This document shows positions 26,020-34,161 of a stretch of DNA of 64,000 bases, piece by piece. Numbering within the stretch: position 1 is the first letter of the stretch; each line of letters opens with the position of its first letter. This DNA is from Coprenecus sp902388455 (GTDB lineage Bacteria; Bacteroidota; Bacteroidia; Bacteroidales; UBA932), in the NCBI GenBank assembly GCA_963931615.1, contig OZ007032.1:1860001-1924000 (forward strand). The letters are read 5' to 3'. Under the pieces are notes generated by a model. It had not been told where the DNA came from. It worked only from the letters and a program-made list of their open reading frames with translations, and searched no databases. The translations under genes were made by a program, and so were the position numbers.

Positions 26020-27048
26020 TCAGAGCAGCTCCAGCAGCGCATCGACATCAGCGGCAGTGGTTGCCCAGTCGGTGACAAAGCGGATGGCGCTGCGGGAATC
26101 GTCGAGATGCTCCCAGAGGGAGAATGTGGCCTGGCCGCGGAGGCGGTCGATGACGGTATTGTCGACAATGACAAAGAGCTGGTTGGTCTGAGGTTCGGCC
26201 AAGAAACGGTATCCCTTGGCTGAAATGCCGGCGGCGAGACGGCCGGCGGCGGAAATGGCATTGCGGCCCACACGCTCATAGAGGCCGTCGGTGAAGAGGG
26301 TGGCGAACTGGACTCCGAGCAGACGGCCCTTGGCCAGAAGGGCGCCACGCTGCTTGATCAGGGAAAACAGGTTGCCGACAAGGCCGGGACGGGGTACGAC
26401 CAGAGCCTCTCCGAAGAGGGCACCGCACTTGGTGCCGCCGATGTAGAACATATCGCACAGAGCGGCTATATCCCTAAGTGTTATGTCATTGCGGTCAGAA
26501 GCCAGGGCATAGGCCAGGCGCGCTCCGTCCAGATACAGGGGTATATGGTACTCGCGGCAGACAGCGGCCATCTCCTGTAACTCGGCCAGGGAATACAGGG
26601 CGCCCTGCTCAGTGGGATGGGTGACGTACACCATTCCGGGCTCTACCATGTGGGCAAAGTTCTCGTCGGCCCAGTACGCACGAAGGTATTCGCGTACTTC
26701 TGCCGGACGGAGCTTGCCCCCGTCATGGGCGGGCAGGGCCAGGACCTTGTGCCCGGTGGCCTCGACGGCTCCTGATTCATGGTGGTTGATATGCCCGGTA
26801 AGGGGTGAGATGACTCCCTGACAGTGACGGAGCACAGCGCATATGGCCAGGGCATTGACCTGGGTGCCGCCTATAAGCAGACGCACCTGGGCATCCGGAC
26901 AGCCGCAGGCCGAGCGGACCTTGTCCACAGCCGCGGCAGTATACGGATCGTCCCCGTAACCGAGAGTCTGTTCCATATTGGTGCGCACGAGGGCCTCCAT
27001 CACTTCGGGACAGGCCCCGCGCATATAGTCATTTTCGAAGTTGAGCAT
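26020..27048 (-). CDS. ltaE: Low-specificity L-threonine aldolase (PLP-dependent beta-eliminating lyase family)
   Basis: The enzyme splits L-threonine or L-allo-threonine to glycine and acetaldehyde using pyridoxal phosphate, linking threonine and glycine metabolism. The 342 residues begin NFENDYMRGACPEVMEAL. The PLP lysine is in FYIGGTKCGALFGEALV at about residue 205. The GYGDDPYTAAAVDKV and YLDGARLAYAL segments are typical of the family (the latter with the aspartate contacting the PLP ring). It lies 25 bp downstream of recJ on the same strand. A tyrosine phenol-lyase or tryptophanase is unlikely given the length and motifs. Confidence 0.93.
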   Translation of the reverse strand: MLNFENDYMRGACPEVMEALVRTNMEQTLGYGDDPYTAAAVDKVRSACGCPDAQVRLLIGGTQVNALAICAVLRHCQGVISPLTGHINHHESGAVEATGHKVLALPAHDGGKLRPAEVREYLRAYWADENFAHMVEPGMVYVTHPTEQGALYSLAELQEMAAVCREYHIPLYLDGARLAYALASDRNDITLRDIAALCDMFYIGGTKCGALFGEALVVPRPGLVGNLFSLIKQRGALLAKGRLLGVQFATLFTDGLYERVGRNAISAAGRLAAGISAKGYRFLAEPQTNQLFVIVDNTVIDRLRGQATFSLWEHLDDSRSAIRFVTDWATTAADVDALLELL

Positions 27049-27072
27049 GGCAGTGTTGCCTCCTATATCTTT

Positions 27073-28803
27073 CTAGAAAAGTTCTTTCTTACGTATATCC
27101 TTGACCCGAAGCTGGATATTGGCTATGCCGCGGTAGTAGTTCTCCGCGATGGAGTAGCAGATGTCCACCGGGTTGCCGGCGTGCAGGTGCTCGAAGTGCT
27201 CGGAACGGTTGAAGGCTATCGCCGAGATGTGGCGGTAGGGCTCGTCCTCCTGTATCAGCTCGAGCTTCATGTGGCCGTTGTCGGAGCCGACGAGGCGTCC
27301 GTTGCCGTTGTCATAGACGTTCTCGGTGATGAACACCGGCGAGAGGTTCCCGGGGCCGAAGGGCTGGAACTGCTTGAGTATCCTGAAGAACTTCGGGGTG
27401 ATCTGCTTGAAGTCCAGATAGGTGTCGATGGTGACTACGGGCGTGAGGATGTCCTCGGTGATCTTGGCCGCGACGACCCGCTCGAACTTCTCCGCGAAAG
27501 GCTTGAGATTCTCCTGCTTGAGGGTGAGACCCGCCGCATACATGTGGCCACCGAAATTTTCCAGATACTCCGAACATTCCTCTATTGCCTCATAGAGGTC
27601 GAAGCCGGCGATACTGCGGGCCGAGCCGGTGATGAAGCCGTTGGACTCCGTAAGGACGATCGTGGGACGGTAGAACGCCTCCACAAGCCTTGAGGCCACG
27701 ATGCCGACCACTCCCTTGTGCCACTTGGGATTGAACACGACGGTGGACTTGCGCAGGGGGTAGTCCTTGGAGCGCTTGACGGTCTCTATCGCCTCGCGGG
27801 TGATCTCCTTGTCCACGCTCTTGCGCTCCTTGTTGTGGGTGTCGATGGCCTTGCCGATGCTCTGGGCCTCGTCGTCATTGCGGCAGACGAGGAGATGGAC
27901 GGCGGTGCGGCCCGACTCCATGCGGCCTGCGGCATTGATCCTGGGGCCTATCTTGAAGACGATGTCGTCGATGGTGATCTTGTGGTTCTCCAGGCCGGAG
28001 AGCTTGATGATGGAGAGCAGGCCCTTGCTCGGAGAGGTGTTGAGCCGCTCGAGGCCGTAGTAGGCCAGGATACGGTTCTCGCCGGTCATGGAGACCAGGT
28101 CCGCGGCAATGCTGACGGCCACCAGGTCGAGGAAGGACTCCACCCAGGCGAAGGGCAGTCCCTTGCGGAGGGCGTAGGCCTGGACAAGCTTGAAGCCGAC
28201 TCCGCAGCCGGATAGGTCGTCGAAGGGATAGCTGCAGTCATGCCGCTTGGGGTCGAGGATGGCGGCGGCAGGCGGCAGGGTCTCATCAGGCAGATGGTGG
28301 TCGCAAATGATGATGTCGATGCCCTTGTCGCTGGCGTAGCGCACTTTCTCCACGGCCTTGATGCCGCAGTCCAGGGAGATGATCAGGGTGTAGCCGTTCT
28401 CGTAAGCCCAGTCGATGCCCTTGTAGGAGATGCCGTAGCCCTCGTCGTAGCGGTCGGGTATGTAGTACTCGACGTTGGGGTTGAAATTGCGTATGAAGGT
28501 GTACATCAGGGCGACGGCCGTAGTCCCGTCCACATCGTAGTCTCCGTAGATCATGACCTTCTCCTCCGAGGCTATAGCCTTTTCCAGACGGTCCACAGCC
28601 TTGTCCATATCCTTCATCAGAAAGGGGTCATGCAGCTTGGAGAGGTCGGGCTTGAAGAACTCGCGGGCCCGGTCGGCGGTGGTGATACCGCGCTGTACCA
28701 GGAGGTTGGCGAGGACCTGGTCGATGCCCAGCTCCGAAGAGAGGGCGCGGACCAGAGCCGGGTTGCCCTGCTCTTTAACTATCCATTTTTTTTCGATTGA
28801 CAT
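27073..28803 (-). CDS. recJ: Single-stranded-DNA-specific exonuclease RecJ
   Basis: RecJ degrades single-stranded DNA 5' to 3' in recombinational and mismatch repair. The 576-residue length is normal. DHH-superfamily motifs are clear: DYDVDGTTA at about residue 78, ICDHHLPDETLPPAAAILDP at about 155, and GPRINAAGRMESG near 280. The DHHA1 part has GFDLYEAIEECSEYLENFGGHMYAAGLTL, with the GGH motif. I chose the ATG at 28803 because the open frame upstream is antisense of lysS. A TAAATTTG -7 box at 28809-28816 lies almost at the start, so a slightly later start or a second promoter is possible. Threonine aldolase follows after 24 bp. Confidence 0.96.
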   Translation of the reverse strand: MSIEKKWIVKEQGNPALVRALSSELGIDQVLANLLVQRGITTADRAREFFKPDLSKLHDPFLMKDMDKAVDRLEKAIASEEKVMIYGDYDVDGTTAVALMYTFIRNFNPNVEYYIPDRYDEGYGISYKGIDWAYENGYTLIISLDCGIKAVEKVRYASDKGIDIIICDHHLPDETLPPAAAILDPKRHDCSYPFDDLSGCGVGFKLVQAYALRKGLPFAWVESFLDLVAVSIAADLVSMTGENRILAYYGLERLNTSPSKGLLSIIKLSGLENHKITIDDIVFKIGPRINAAGRMESGRTAVHLLVCRNDDEAQSIGKAIDTHNKERKSVDKEITREAIETVKRSKDYPLRKSTVVFNPKWHKGVVGIVASRLVEAFYRPTIVLTESNGFITGSARSIAGFDLYEAIEECSEYLENFGGHMYAAGLTLKQENLKPFAEKFERVVAAKITEDILTPVVTIDTYLDFKQITPKFFRILKQFQPFGPGNLSPVFITENVYDNGNGRLVGSDNGHMKLELIQEDEPYRHISAIAFNRSEHFEHLHAGNPVDICYSIAENYYRGIANIQLRVKDIRKKELF

Positions 28804-28859
28804 GAGCGCAAATTTACAAAATTTATCGAATGGTACTGAAGTTGTTTGAAATACTTTCT

Positions 28860-28867
28860 TAAATTTG
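28860..28867 (+). promoter_or_regulatory. Candidate -7 promoter box of lysS
   Basis: The sequence TAAATTTG fits TAnnTTTG, 23 bp before the lysS ATG. A TTG occurs 15 bp upstream of it, closer than the usual 19, so the assignment is weak. A matching box for recJ on the other strand lies at 28809-28816. Confidence 0.35.
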
Positions 28868-28890
28868 CCGTTTGAACTAATAACGACAAG

Positions 28891-30450
28891 ATGGAAAATA
28901 TAGAACTGAACGAACAGGAGCAGAACCGCCGCGAGGCCGTCACCAAGCTCCGGGCTCTGGGGATAGAGCCTTATCCCGCAGCACTTTTCGAAGTCAATAC
29001 CACTACAACCGAGATAAAGGAAAAATACGATCCCGAGAAATGCCCCTTCCCTGAGATATCCATAGCAGGCAGGATAATGAGCCGACGCATCATGGGCGCC
29101 GCATCCTTCATCGAGCTGCAGGACTCCGAAGGCAGGATTCAGGTCTATATCAAGCGCGACGAGATCTGCCCCGGCGAGGACAAGACCATGTACAACACCG
29201 TCTTCAAGAAGCTGCTCGATATCGGGGACTTCGTGGGTATCAAGGGCTACGCCTTCATTACCCAGACCGGCCAGCTCTCCATCCACGCCAAGAGCCTGAC
29301 CGTCCTCTCCAAGTCCCTGAGGGTGCTCCCGATAGTCAAGGAGAAGGAGGGCGAGGTCTACGACGCATTCTCCGACCCCGAGCTCCGCTACCGCATGAGG
29401 TACGTGGACCTGGTGGTCAATCCCCAGGTAAAGGACGTCTTCGTCAAGAGGACCCGCATCATACAGACCATGAGGGAGTACTTCAACTCCTTCGGCTACA
29501 TGGAGGTCGAGACCCCCATCCTCCAGCCCATACCCGGAGGCGCCAACGCCAGGCCCTTCATCACCCACCACAACGCCCTAGACATTCCCCTGTACCTGCG
29601 TATCGCCAACGAGCTCTACCTCAAGAGGCTGATCGTCGGAGGCTTCGCCGGCGTCTACGAGTTCGCCAAGGACTTCCGCAACGAGGGCATGGACAAGTCC
29701 CACAACCCCGAGTTCACCTGCATGGAGATCTACGTGGCCTACAAGGACTACATCTGGATGATGGAGTTCGTGGAGAACCTCCTCGAGAAAGTGGCTGTGG
29801 CCGTCAACGGCAGGACTACGATTAACATCGGCGGAAACGAGATAGAGTTCCGCAAGCCCTACCGCCGCCTGCCCATGCTCGAGGCCATCAGGGAATACGC
29901 CGGAGTGGACGTGCGCGGCATGGACGAGGAAGCCCTGCGCAAGGTATGCGCCGACCTGCACATCGAGGTGGACAACACCATGGGCGTAGGCAAGCTCATC
30001 GACGCCATATTCGGCGAGTACTGCGAGAAGCATCTCATCCAGCCCACCTTCATCACCGACTACCCGTGGGAGACATCTCCCCTGACCAAGCGTCACCGCA
30101 GCGACCCGTCCCTGACCGAGCGCTTCGAGCTCTTCGTCAACGGAAAGGAACTTGCCAATGCCTACAGCGAGCTCAACGACCCCATCGACCAGCTCTACCG
30201 CTTCAAGGAGCAGCTCAAGCTCAAGGACAAGGGCGACGACGAGGCGATGTACATCGACATGGACTTCGTCCGCGCCCTCGAGTACGGCATGCCCCCGACA
30301 TCCGGCCTCGGCATGGGCATCGACCGCCTCACCATGTTCATGACCGGAGCGCCTTCCATCCAGGACGTGCTCTTCTTCCCGCAGATGCGTCCCGAGAAGA
30401 AGCCCGCCGCCCAGGACAATCCCGAAGCATCCACGGCAAATGAAAAATAA
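28891..30450 (+). CDS. lysS: Lysyl-tRNA synthetase, class II
   Basis: The enzyme charges tRNA-Lys. The 519-residue protein has the N-terminal OB-fold anticodon-binding domain (about residues 50-160, SIAGRIMSRRIMGAASFIELQD). A class II catalytic core follows, with motif 2 in AKDFRNEGMDKSHNPEFT and motif 3 in GLGMGIDRLTMF. The C-terminus ends in a short polar tail. It overlaps the following methyltransferase gene by 11 bp, so the genes are cotranscribed. Promoter-like TAAATTTG lies 23 bp before the start. Confidence 0.98.
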   Translation: MENIELNEQEQNRREAVTKLRALGIEPYPAALFEVNTTTTEIKEKYDPEKCPFPEISIAGRIMSRRIMGAASFIELQDSEGRIQVYIKRDEICPGEDKTMYNTVFKKLLDIGDFVGIKGYAFITQTGQLSIHAKSLTVLSKSLRVLPIVKEKEGEVYDAFSDPELRYRMRYVDLVVNPQVKDVFVKRTRIIQTMREYFNSFGYMEVETPILQPIPGGANARPFITHHNALDIPLYLRIANELYLKRLIVGGFAGVYEFAKDFRNEGMDKSHNPEFTCMEIYVAYKDYIWMMEFVENLLEKVAVAVNGRTTINIGGNEIEFRKPYRRLPMLEAIREYAGVDVRGMDEEALRKVCADLHIEVDNTMGVGKLIDAIFGEYCEKHLIQPTFITDYPWETSPLTKRHRSDPSLTERFELFVNGKELANAYSELNDPIDQLYRFKEQLKLKDKGDDEAMYIDMDFVRALEYGMPPTSGLGMGIDRLTMFMTGAPSIQDVLFFPQMRPEKKPAAQDNPEASTANEK

Positions 30451-31291
30451 CCGGCACGACCCGGAAATCATCACCTCCCTCCAGAACCCCCGGGTCAAGG
30501 AGGTGACGGCCCTACAGAGCAGCTCCTCTCTCCGCCGGGAGAAGGGGCTGTTCGTCGTGGAGGGGCTCCGGGAGGTGGAGCGCTGCCTGGAAAGCGGCTT
30601 CCGCCTCCGGTCGGTGTTCTATTGTCCCTCCGTCTGCCGGCACGTCCCTACTCCTTCGGAAGGAGTGAGGGTATTCGAGGTCTCCGAAGCGGTATACGGG
30701 AAAATGGCCTACCGCGGGGGCACGGAAGGAATCCTCGCGGTGGTCTGCGGCAATGCCGGGGACCGGTCGCTCGAGGCCCTCGACCGCGCATTGTCCGGTG
30801 ACACCTCCGCTCCCCTCATCGTCGTCGTAGAGTCCGTCGAGAAGCCCGGCAACCTCGGGGCAATGCTCCGCACCGCCGACGCCTCCGGAGTCTCCGCCGT
30901 CCTGGTCTGCGACCCGCACACCGACCTCTACAACCCGAACCTCATCCGGGCCAGCCTCGGTGGGGTATTTACCCGCAACATCGCCGTCTGCTCCTCGGAG
31001 GAGGCCATCGCCTGGCTCAAGGCCCGCGGCATCAGCATCCTCACCGCCCAGCTGCAGGACTCCGAGCTCTACTACGACACCGACATGACCCGCCCTACCG
31101 CCCTGGTATTCGGCACTGAAGCCGACGGCCTCACCGACATCTGGAGACGCGCCGCCGACGCCCACATCCGCATCCCTATGCTCGGCCGCATCGACTCGCT
31201 CAACGTCTCAGCCTCCATGGCCGTCCTGTGCTATGAGGCCCTGCGCCAGAGACATGGACAGCCACAACGGGAATCCCACCGCAACGATTAG
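30440..31291 (+). CDS. TrmH/SpoU-family RNA 2'-O-methyltransferase
   Basis: SpoU-family enzymes methylate ribose 2'-OH groups in rRNA or tRNA from S-adenosylmethionine. The protein (283 residues) has the N-terminal substrate-binding domain (ITSLQNPRVKEVTALQSSSSLRREKGLFVVEG). The catalytic knotted domain has motif 1 (VVVESVEKPGNLGAMLRTADASG), motif 2 (LVFGTEADGLTD) and motif 3 (IPMLGRIDSLNVSASMAVLCYE). The exact target nucleotide cannot be told. At 30650-30666 the genome's ACTCCTTCGGAAGGAGT palindrome is embedded in frame and encodes TPSEGV in a loop between strands. The gene overlaps lysS by 11 bp and precedes aroE by 12 bp. Confidence 0.93.
   Translation: MKNNRHDPEIITSLQNPRVKEVTALQSSSSLRREKGLFVVEGLREVERCLESGFRLRSVFYCPSVCRHVPTPSEGVRVFEVSEAVYGKMAYRGGTEGILAVVCGNAGDRSLEALDRALSGDTSAPLIVVVESVEKPGNLGAMLRTADASGVSAVLVCDPHTDLYNPNLIRASLGGVFTRNIAVCSSEEAIAWLKARGISILTAQLQDSELYYDTDMTRPTALVFGTEADGLTDIWRRAADAHIRIPMLGRIDSLNVSASMAVLCYEALRQRHGQPQRESHRND
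30650..30666. repeat. Palindromic element inside the methyltransferase coding sequence
   Basis: ACTCCTTC-G-GAAGGAGT, perfect 8-nt arms, the same element found singly at 10406, 32249 and 32288. It is in frame and adds no stop, so it is tolerated as part of a surface loop. Confidence 0.85.
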
Positions 31292-31303
31292 TCCTGACAT
31301 GCC

Positions 31304-32209
31304 ATGAAAGAATCAGACAATCCCAAGAACCTGGCAGAACCGGAATGGCCCGGCGCACTCGGCAGCCGGAACGACCGCCCCATGCGCCTCGGCCTGATCG
31401 GCTGCCCCATCAGCCACAGCAAGAGCCCGGCTCTATTCCTGGAACACTACGCCTCAAGACCGGACATTCTGGAACACTGGAGCTACGACCTCATCGAGCG
31501 GGACACCTTCGACGAAGCCTGGGCGGCATTCCTCCAGGACTACGTCGCCGTCAATGTCACCGCCCCCTTCAAGGAAGACGCATTCAAGGCCGCCGACACC
31601 CACAGTTATTCAACCCTCAGATGCCTGGCCTCCAACCTGCTTGTCAAGTCCAGATCAGGTGTAAGTGCTTACAACACTGATTTCGTAGCCGTCCTGAAGA
31701 TACTGCAGCAGGAGTTCCCGAAGCCGGAAGAACACAGAGCCATGGTAATCGGTTGCGGAGGAGCCGGCAAGGCAGCGACAGCAGCGGCACTGGAAGCCGG
31801 CATGAAGGTCTACTTGTGCAACAGAACGGTCAACCGGGCACAGGAATTTGCGGACTACCTGCGCCGATACGACCCGCACAAATGCGGCACCGTCTCTAAA
31901 ATACTGAACCTTAACGGATACGCCTCCATAAGCACCATCGAGGCAGCCAATATCCAGTGGACAATCCCCCCGGCCCTCAAAATCGCCATATACGAAGCCG
32001 ACACCATAATATACACTCTCCCCGAGCCTTCGGACAATCTCAGACGCTTTCTCTCCGACGACCCTGGCCTGCTCGCCGGCAAGACCGTCATAGAGGCCAA
32101 CTACAAGTCCCCCGTCCTGTCCTTCACACCCTGCCGCCACTACATCTCCGGCCTCACCTGGCTCCGCCTCCAGGCCCTCGCCACGTACCGCATCGCTATC
32201 GGCAGGTGA
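31304..32209 (+). CDS. aroE: Shikimate dehydrogenase
   Basis: The enzyme reduces 3-dehydroshikimate to shikimate with NADPH, the step before AroK. The substrate-binding N-terminal domain has LGLIGCPISHSKSPALF at about residues 29-45 and NVTAPFKEDAF with the catalytic lysine. The NADP-binding domain has the glycine-rich loop VIGCGGAGKAATAAALEAG. The first 26 residues before MRLGLIG are not conserved, so translation might instead begin at the ATG at 31383. It is the last gene of the lysS-methyltransferase-aroE unit. Palindromes at 32249 and 32288 lie 39 and 78 bp after the stop and could end transcription. Confidence 0.94.
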   Translation: MKESDNPKNLAEPEWPGALGSRNDRPMRLGLIGCPISHSKSPALFLEHYASRPDILEHWSYDLIERDTFDEAWAAFLQDYVAVNVTAPFKEDAFKAADTHSYSTLRCLASNLLVKSRSGVSAYNTDFVAVLKILQQEFPKPEEHRAMVIGCGGAGKAATAAALEAGMKVYLCNRTVNRAQEFADYLRRYDPHKCGTVSKILNLNGYASISTIEAANIQWTIPPALKIAIYEADTIIYTLPEPSDNLRRFLSDDPGLLAGKTVIEANYKSPVLSFTPCRHYISGLTWLRLQALATYRIAIGR

Positions 32210-32248
32210 GGCGGAGTGAGCGCAGATCATAACTTCTTCCCTCCACTG

Positions 32249-32348
32249 ACTCCTTCCGAAGGAGTGAGGATATCTCGCCTTTCGTCGACTCCTTCCAAAG
32301 GAGTGAGCCGCCCGAGACAATCTAGGTAGTGCCCACCTTCGGAAGGTG
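32249..32348. repeat. Three scattered palindromes after aroE
   Basis: Palindromes lie at 32249-32265 (ACTCCTTCCGAAGGAGT), 32288-32304 (same, CCAAAGG variant) and 32334-32348 (CACCTTCGGAAGGTG). The first two are again exactly 39 bp apart, as in arrays 1 and 3. They follow the aroE stop codon closely. Confidence 0.85.
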
Positions 32349-32386
32349 AGTGAGCCCATGACAGGGGTACGTGCAGGGATGTGGCA

Positions 32387-32741
32387 CCGCAACGGCACCG
32401 AATCGCGGGATTTGCTGCCGTTGTGGAAGGAGGATGGAGTGGCAATCCCGTTCAGAAAGCTCCTGGAGATGGCTCTGCAGGAAAGGCGGAACCGCAACGG
32501 CACCGAATCGCGGGATTTGCTGCCGTTGTGGAAGCAGGATGGAGTGGCAATCCCGTTCAGAAAGCTCCTGGAGATGGCTCTGCAGGAAAGGCGGAACCGC
32601 AACGGCACCGAATCGCGGGATTTGCTGCCGTTGTGGAAGCAGGATGGAGTGGCAATCCCGTTCAGAAAGCTTCTGGAGATGGCTCTGCAGGAAAGGCGGA
32701 ACCGCAACGGCACCGAATCGCGGGATTTGCTGCCGTTGTGG
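32387..32741. repeat. Palindrome array 4: 105-bp tandem repeat, four modules
   Basis: Four copies of a 40-nt module start at 32387, 32492, 32597 and 32702, exactly 105 bp apart. The module begins CCGCAACGGCACCG and ends TGCCGTTGTGG, with inverted 11-nt arms that differ at one base. It matches the module of array 2, but the 65-nt spacer differs completely from that array's spacer while being nearly identical among the copies here. Because 105 is a multiple of three, all three plus-strand frames stay open; these frames are not genes. Confidence 0.92.
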
Positions 32742-32772
32742 GAAGATGACACCGGGAAAGGAATGCCGCAGA

Positions 32773-34161
32773 TTACCGTCCGCCGGCCTTCTCGTCCAGA
32801 CGCAGTTCCGGATGGCGGTCAGAGGAGCGGCTGAGCAGCACTGACACCACTATCGCGCAGACAGCCAGGCCGATGAAGAAGTACTCGGCGACTACCGGAG
32901 AGGAGGCGCGGTCGATGATGTGGCCGACGACTATCGGGACGGTGAACAGTCCGATGTTCTGCACCCAGTAGACGAGGGAGAAAGCCGTACCTAACCGGCT
33001 CTCGGCGATAATCTTCGGAAGCGAAGGCCACATGGCTGCCGGGACGAGGGAGTAACCCAGACCGAGCACTCCGATAGCGATAAACCCGAAGGCCGGCACG
33101 CCCGGAGCAAAGGCCACGGTCAGATGCGCGAACAGAATCATGGCCGACCCGAGTATCATGATCTTCGTACCGCGTCCCACCCGGTCTACGACGGCTCCGA
33201 ACAGGGGCGCGAACACCAGGGTAAAGAAAGGTATCATGGCCACCATCACCGAGGCCACGTCGCTGTCAATGCCGAAGCGAGGCATGAGGATGGCGGTGGC
33301 GAACTTGCGGAAGGACACCACGCAGCAGTAGAAGAATACGCAGAGCAGGGAAATCAGGATAAAATGCCGGTCGGTAATGACTTTCAGTACGTCCCGGAAA
33401 CGGAAACGGTCCTCGGCCGGAGAACCGGTATCGGATGCTCCAGAGGCAGAACCAGCAGCCGCCCCCCGCCTGTCCGCCCCATAGTCCATCGCCACGAACA
33501 GCCCCCACAGCACCAATGCCCCGAGCAGCAGCATCATCCCGACCACAGCCGGCTTCGAAGTCTCCGAAAACGGAATATACCCCTCCAGTTCCACGATCCG
33601 CGGCACCACTATCAGCGCCACGGCAGTACCCAGACGGGCTAAGGCGAGCTGCAGTCCCATGGCCAGGGCTATCTCCCGGCCCTTGAACCATTTGGCTATG
33701 GCCCTGTTGACCGTCACTCCGGCTATCTCGCTACCGAGTCCGAACATCGCGCACCCGGCGTACGCCAGCGACAGCGACGGCTTGGCGAACACCCCTGACA
33801 GCCACGCACACAGCCGGCTGCCGGCAAAACTCTCAGATATAGCGTATGTTATCAGCGCCGCCCCTCCTACCATCAGCCCCACGAATATCGAGCCGGTCAG
33901 CCTCACCCCCCAGCGGTCCAGCAGCATACCGCAGATGATAAGTCCGCCGAAGATGCACAGCAGGGAATAGGCGCTCCGGTAGAAGCCGTAGTCGGCCATG
34001 GACCAGCCGAGGGCCACCATAGACGGGTCCTCGAACTCCTGGTTGATGGTCGAGAAGATGTCGTCGAAAAAGTACGACGCGAACATCGGCAGGGCAAGAC
34101 ACAAGAGGGCCACCCATCGGATGGCCCCCGTATCTTTCAAAGTCTTGAAAAGCTTACTCAT
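32773..34161 (-). CDS. Major facilitator superfamily transporter (second of a tandem pair)
   Basis: The 462-residue inner-membrane protein has the twelve-segment MFS layout. The A-like motif between segments 2 and 3 reads GMLLDRWGVRLTGSIFVG. The second half repeats it around LFGAVVDRVGRGTKIMIL. A cytoplasmic loop of low complexity near residue 230 (RRGAAAGSASGASDTGSPAEDRF) separates the halves. The substrate cannot be read from the sequence. It is a paralog of the gene immediately upstream, with the same spacing of motifs (CAMFGLGSEIAGVTVNRAIAKWFKGREIALAMGLQ against its counterpart), and starts within the last 8 bp of that gene. Confidence 0.9.
   Translation of the reverse strand: MSKLFKTLKDTGAIRWVALLCLALPMFASYFFDDIFSTINQEFEDPSMVALGWSMADYGFYRSAYSLLCIFGGLIICGMLLDRWGVRLTGSIFVGLMVGGAALITYAISESFAGSRLCAWLSGVFAKPSLSLAYAGCAMFGLGSEIAGVTVNRAIAKWFKGREIALAMGLQLALARLGTAVALIVVPRIVELEGYIPFSETSKPAVVGMMLLLGALVLWGLFVAMDYGADRRGAAAGSASGASDTGSPAEDRFRFRDVLKVITDRHFILISLLCVFFYCCVVSFRKFATAILMPRFGIDSDVASVMVAMIPFFTLVFAPLFGAVVDRVGRGTKIMILGSAMILFAHLTVAFAPGVPAFGFIAIGVLGLGYSLVPAAMWPSLPKIIAESRLGTAFSLVYWVQNIGLFTVPIVVGHIIDRASSPVVAEYFFIGLAVCAIVVSVLLSRSSDRHPELRLDEKAGGR

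Noticed and set aside
31655..32752. 365-residue minus-strand frame covering aroE and the repeat array
   Set aside because: It is antisense of aroE plus repeat units, with a directly repeated 35-residue block from the array.
32346..32834. Three overlapping open frames in all plus-strand phases across the second 105-bp array
   Set aside because: All three phases stay open because the unit is 105 bp; the last part is antisense of the MFS gene. No coding signal.
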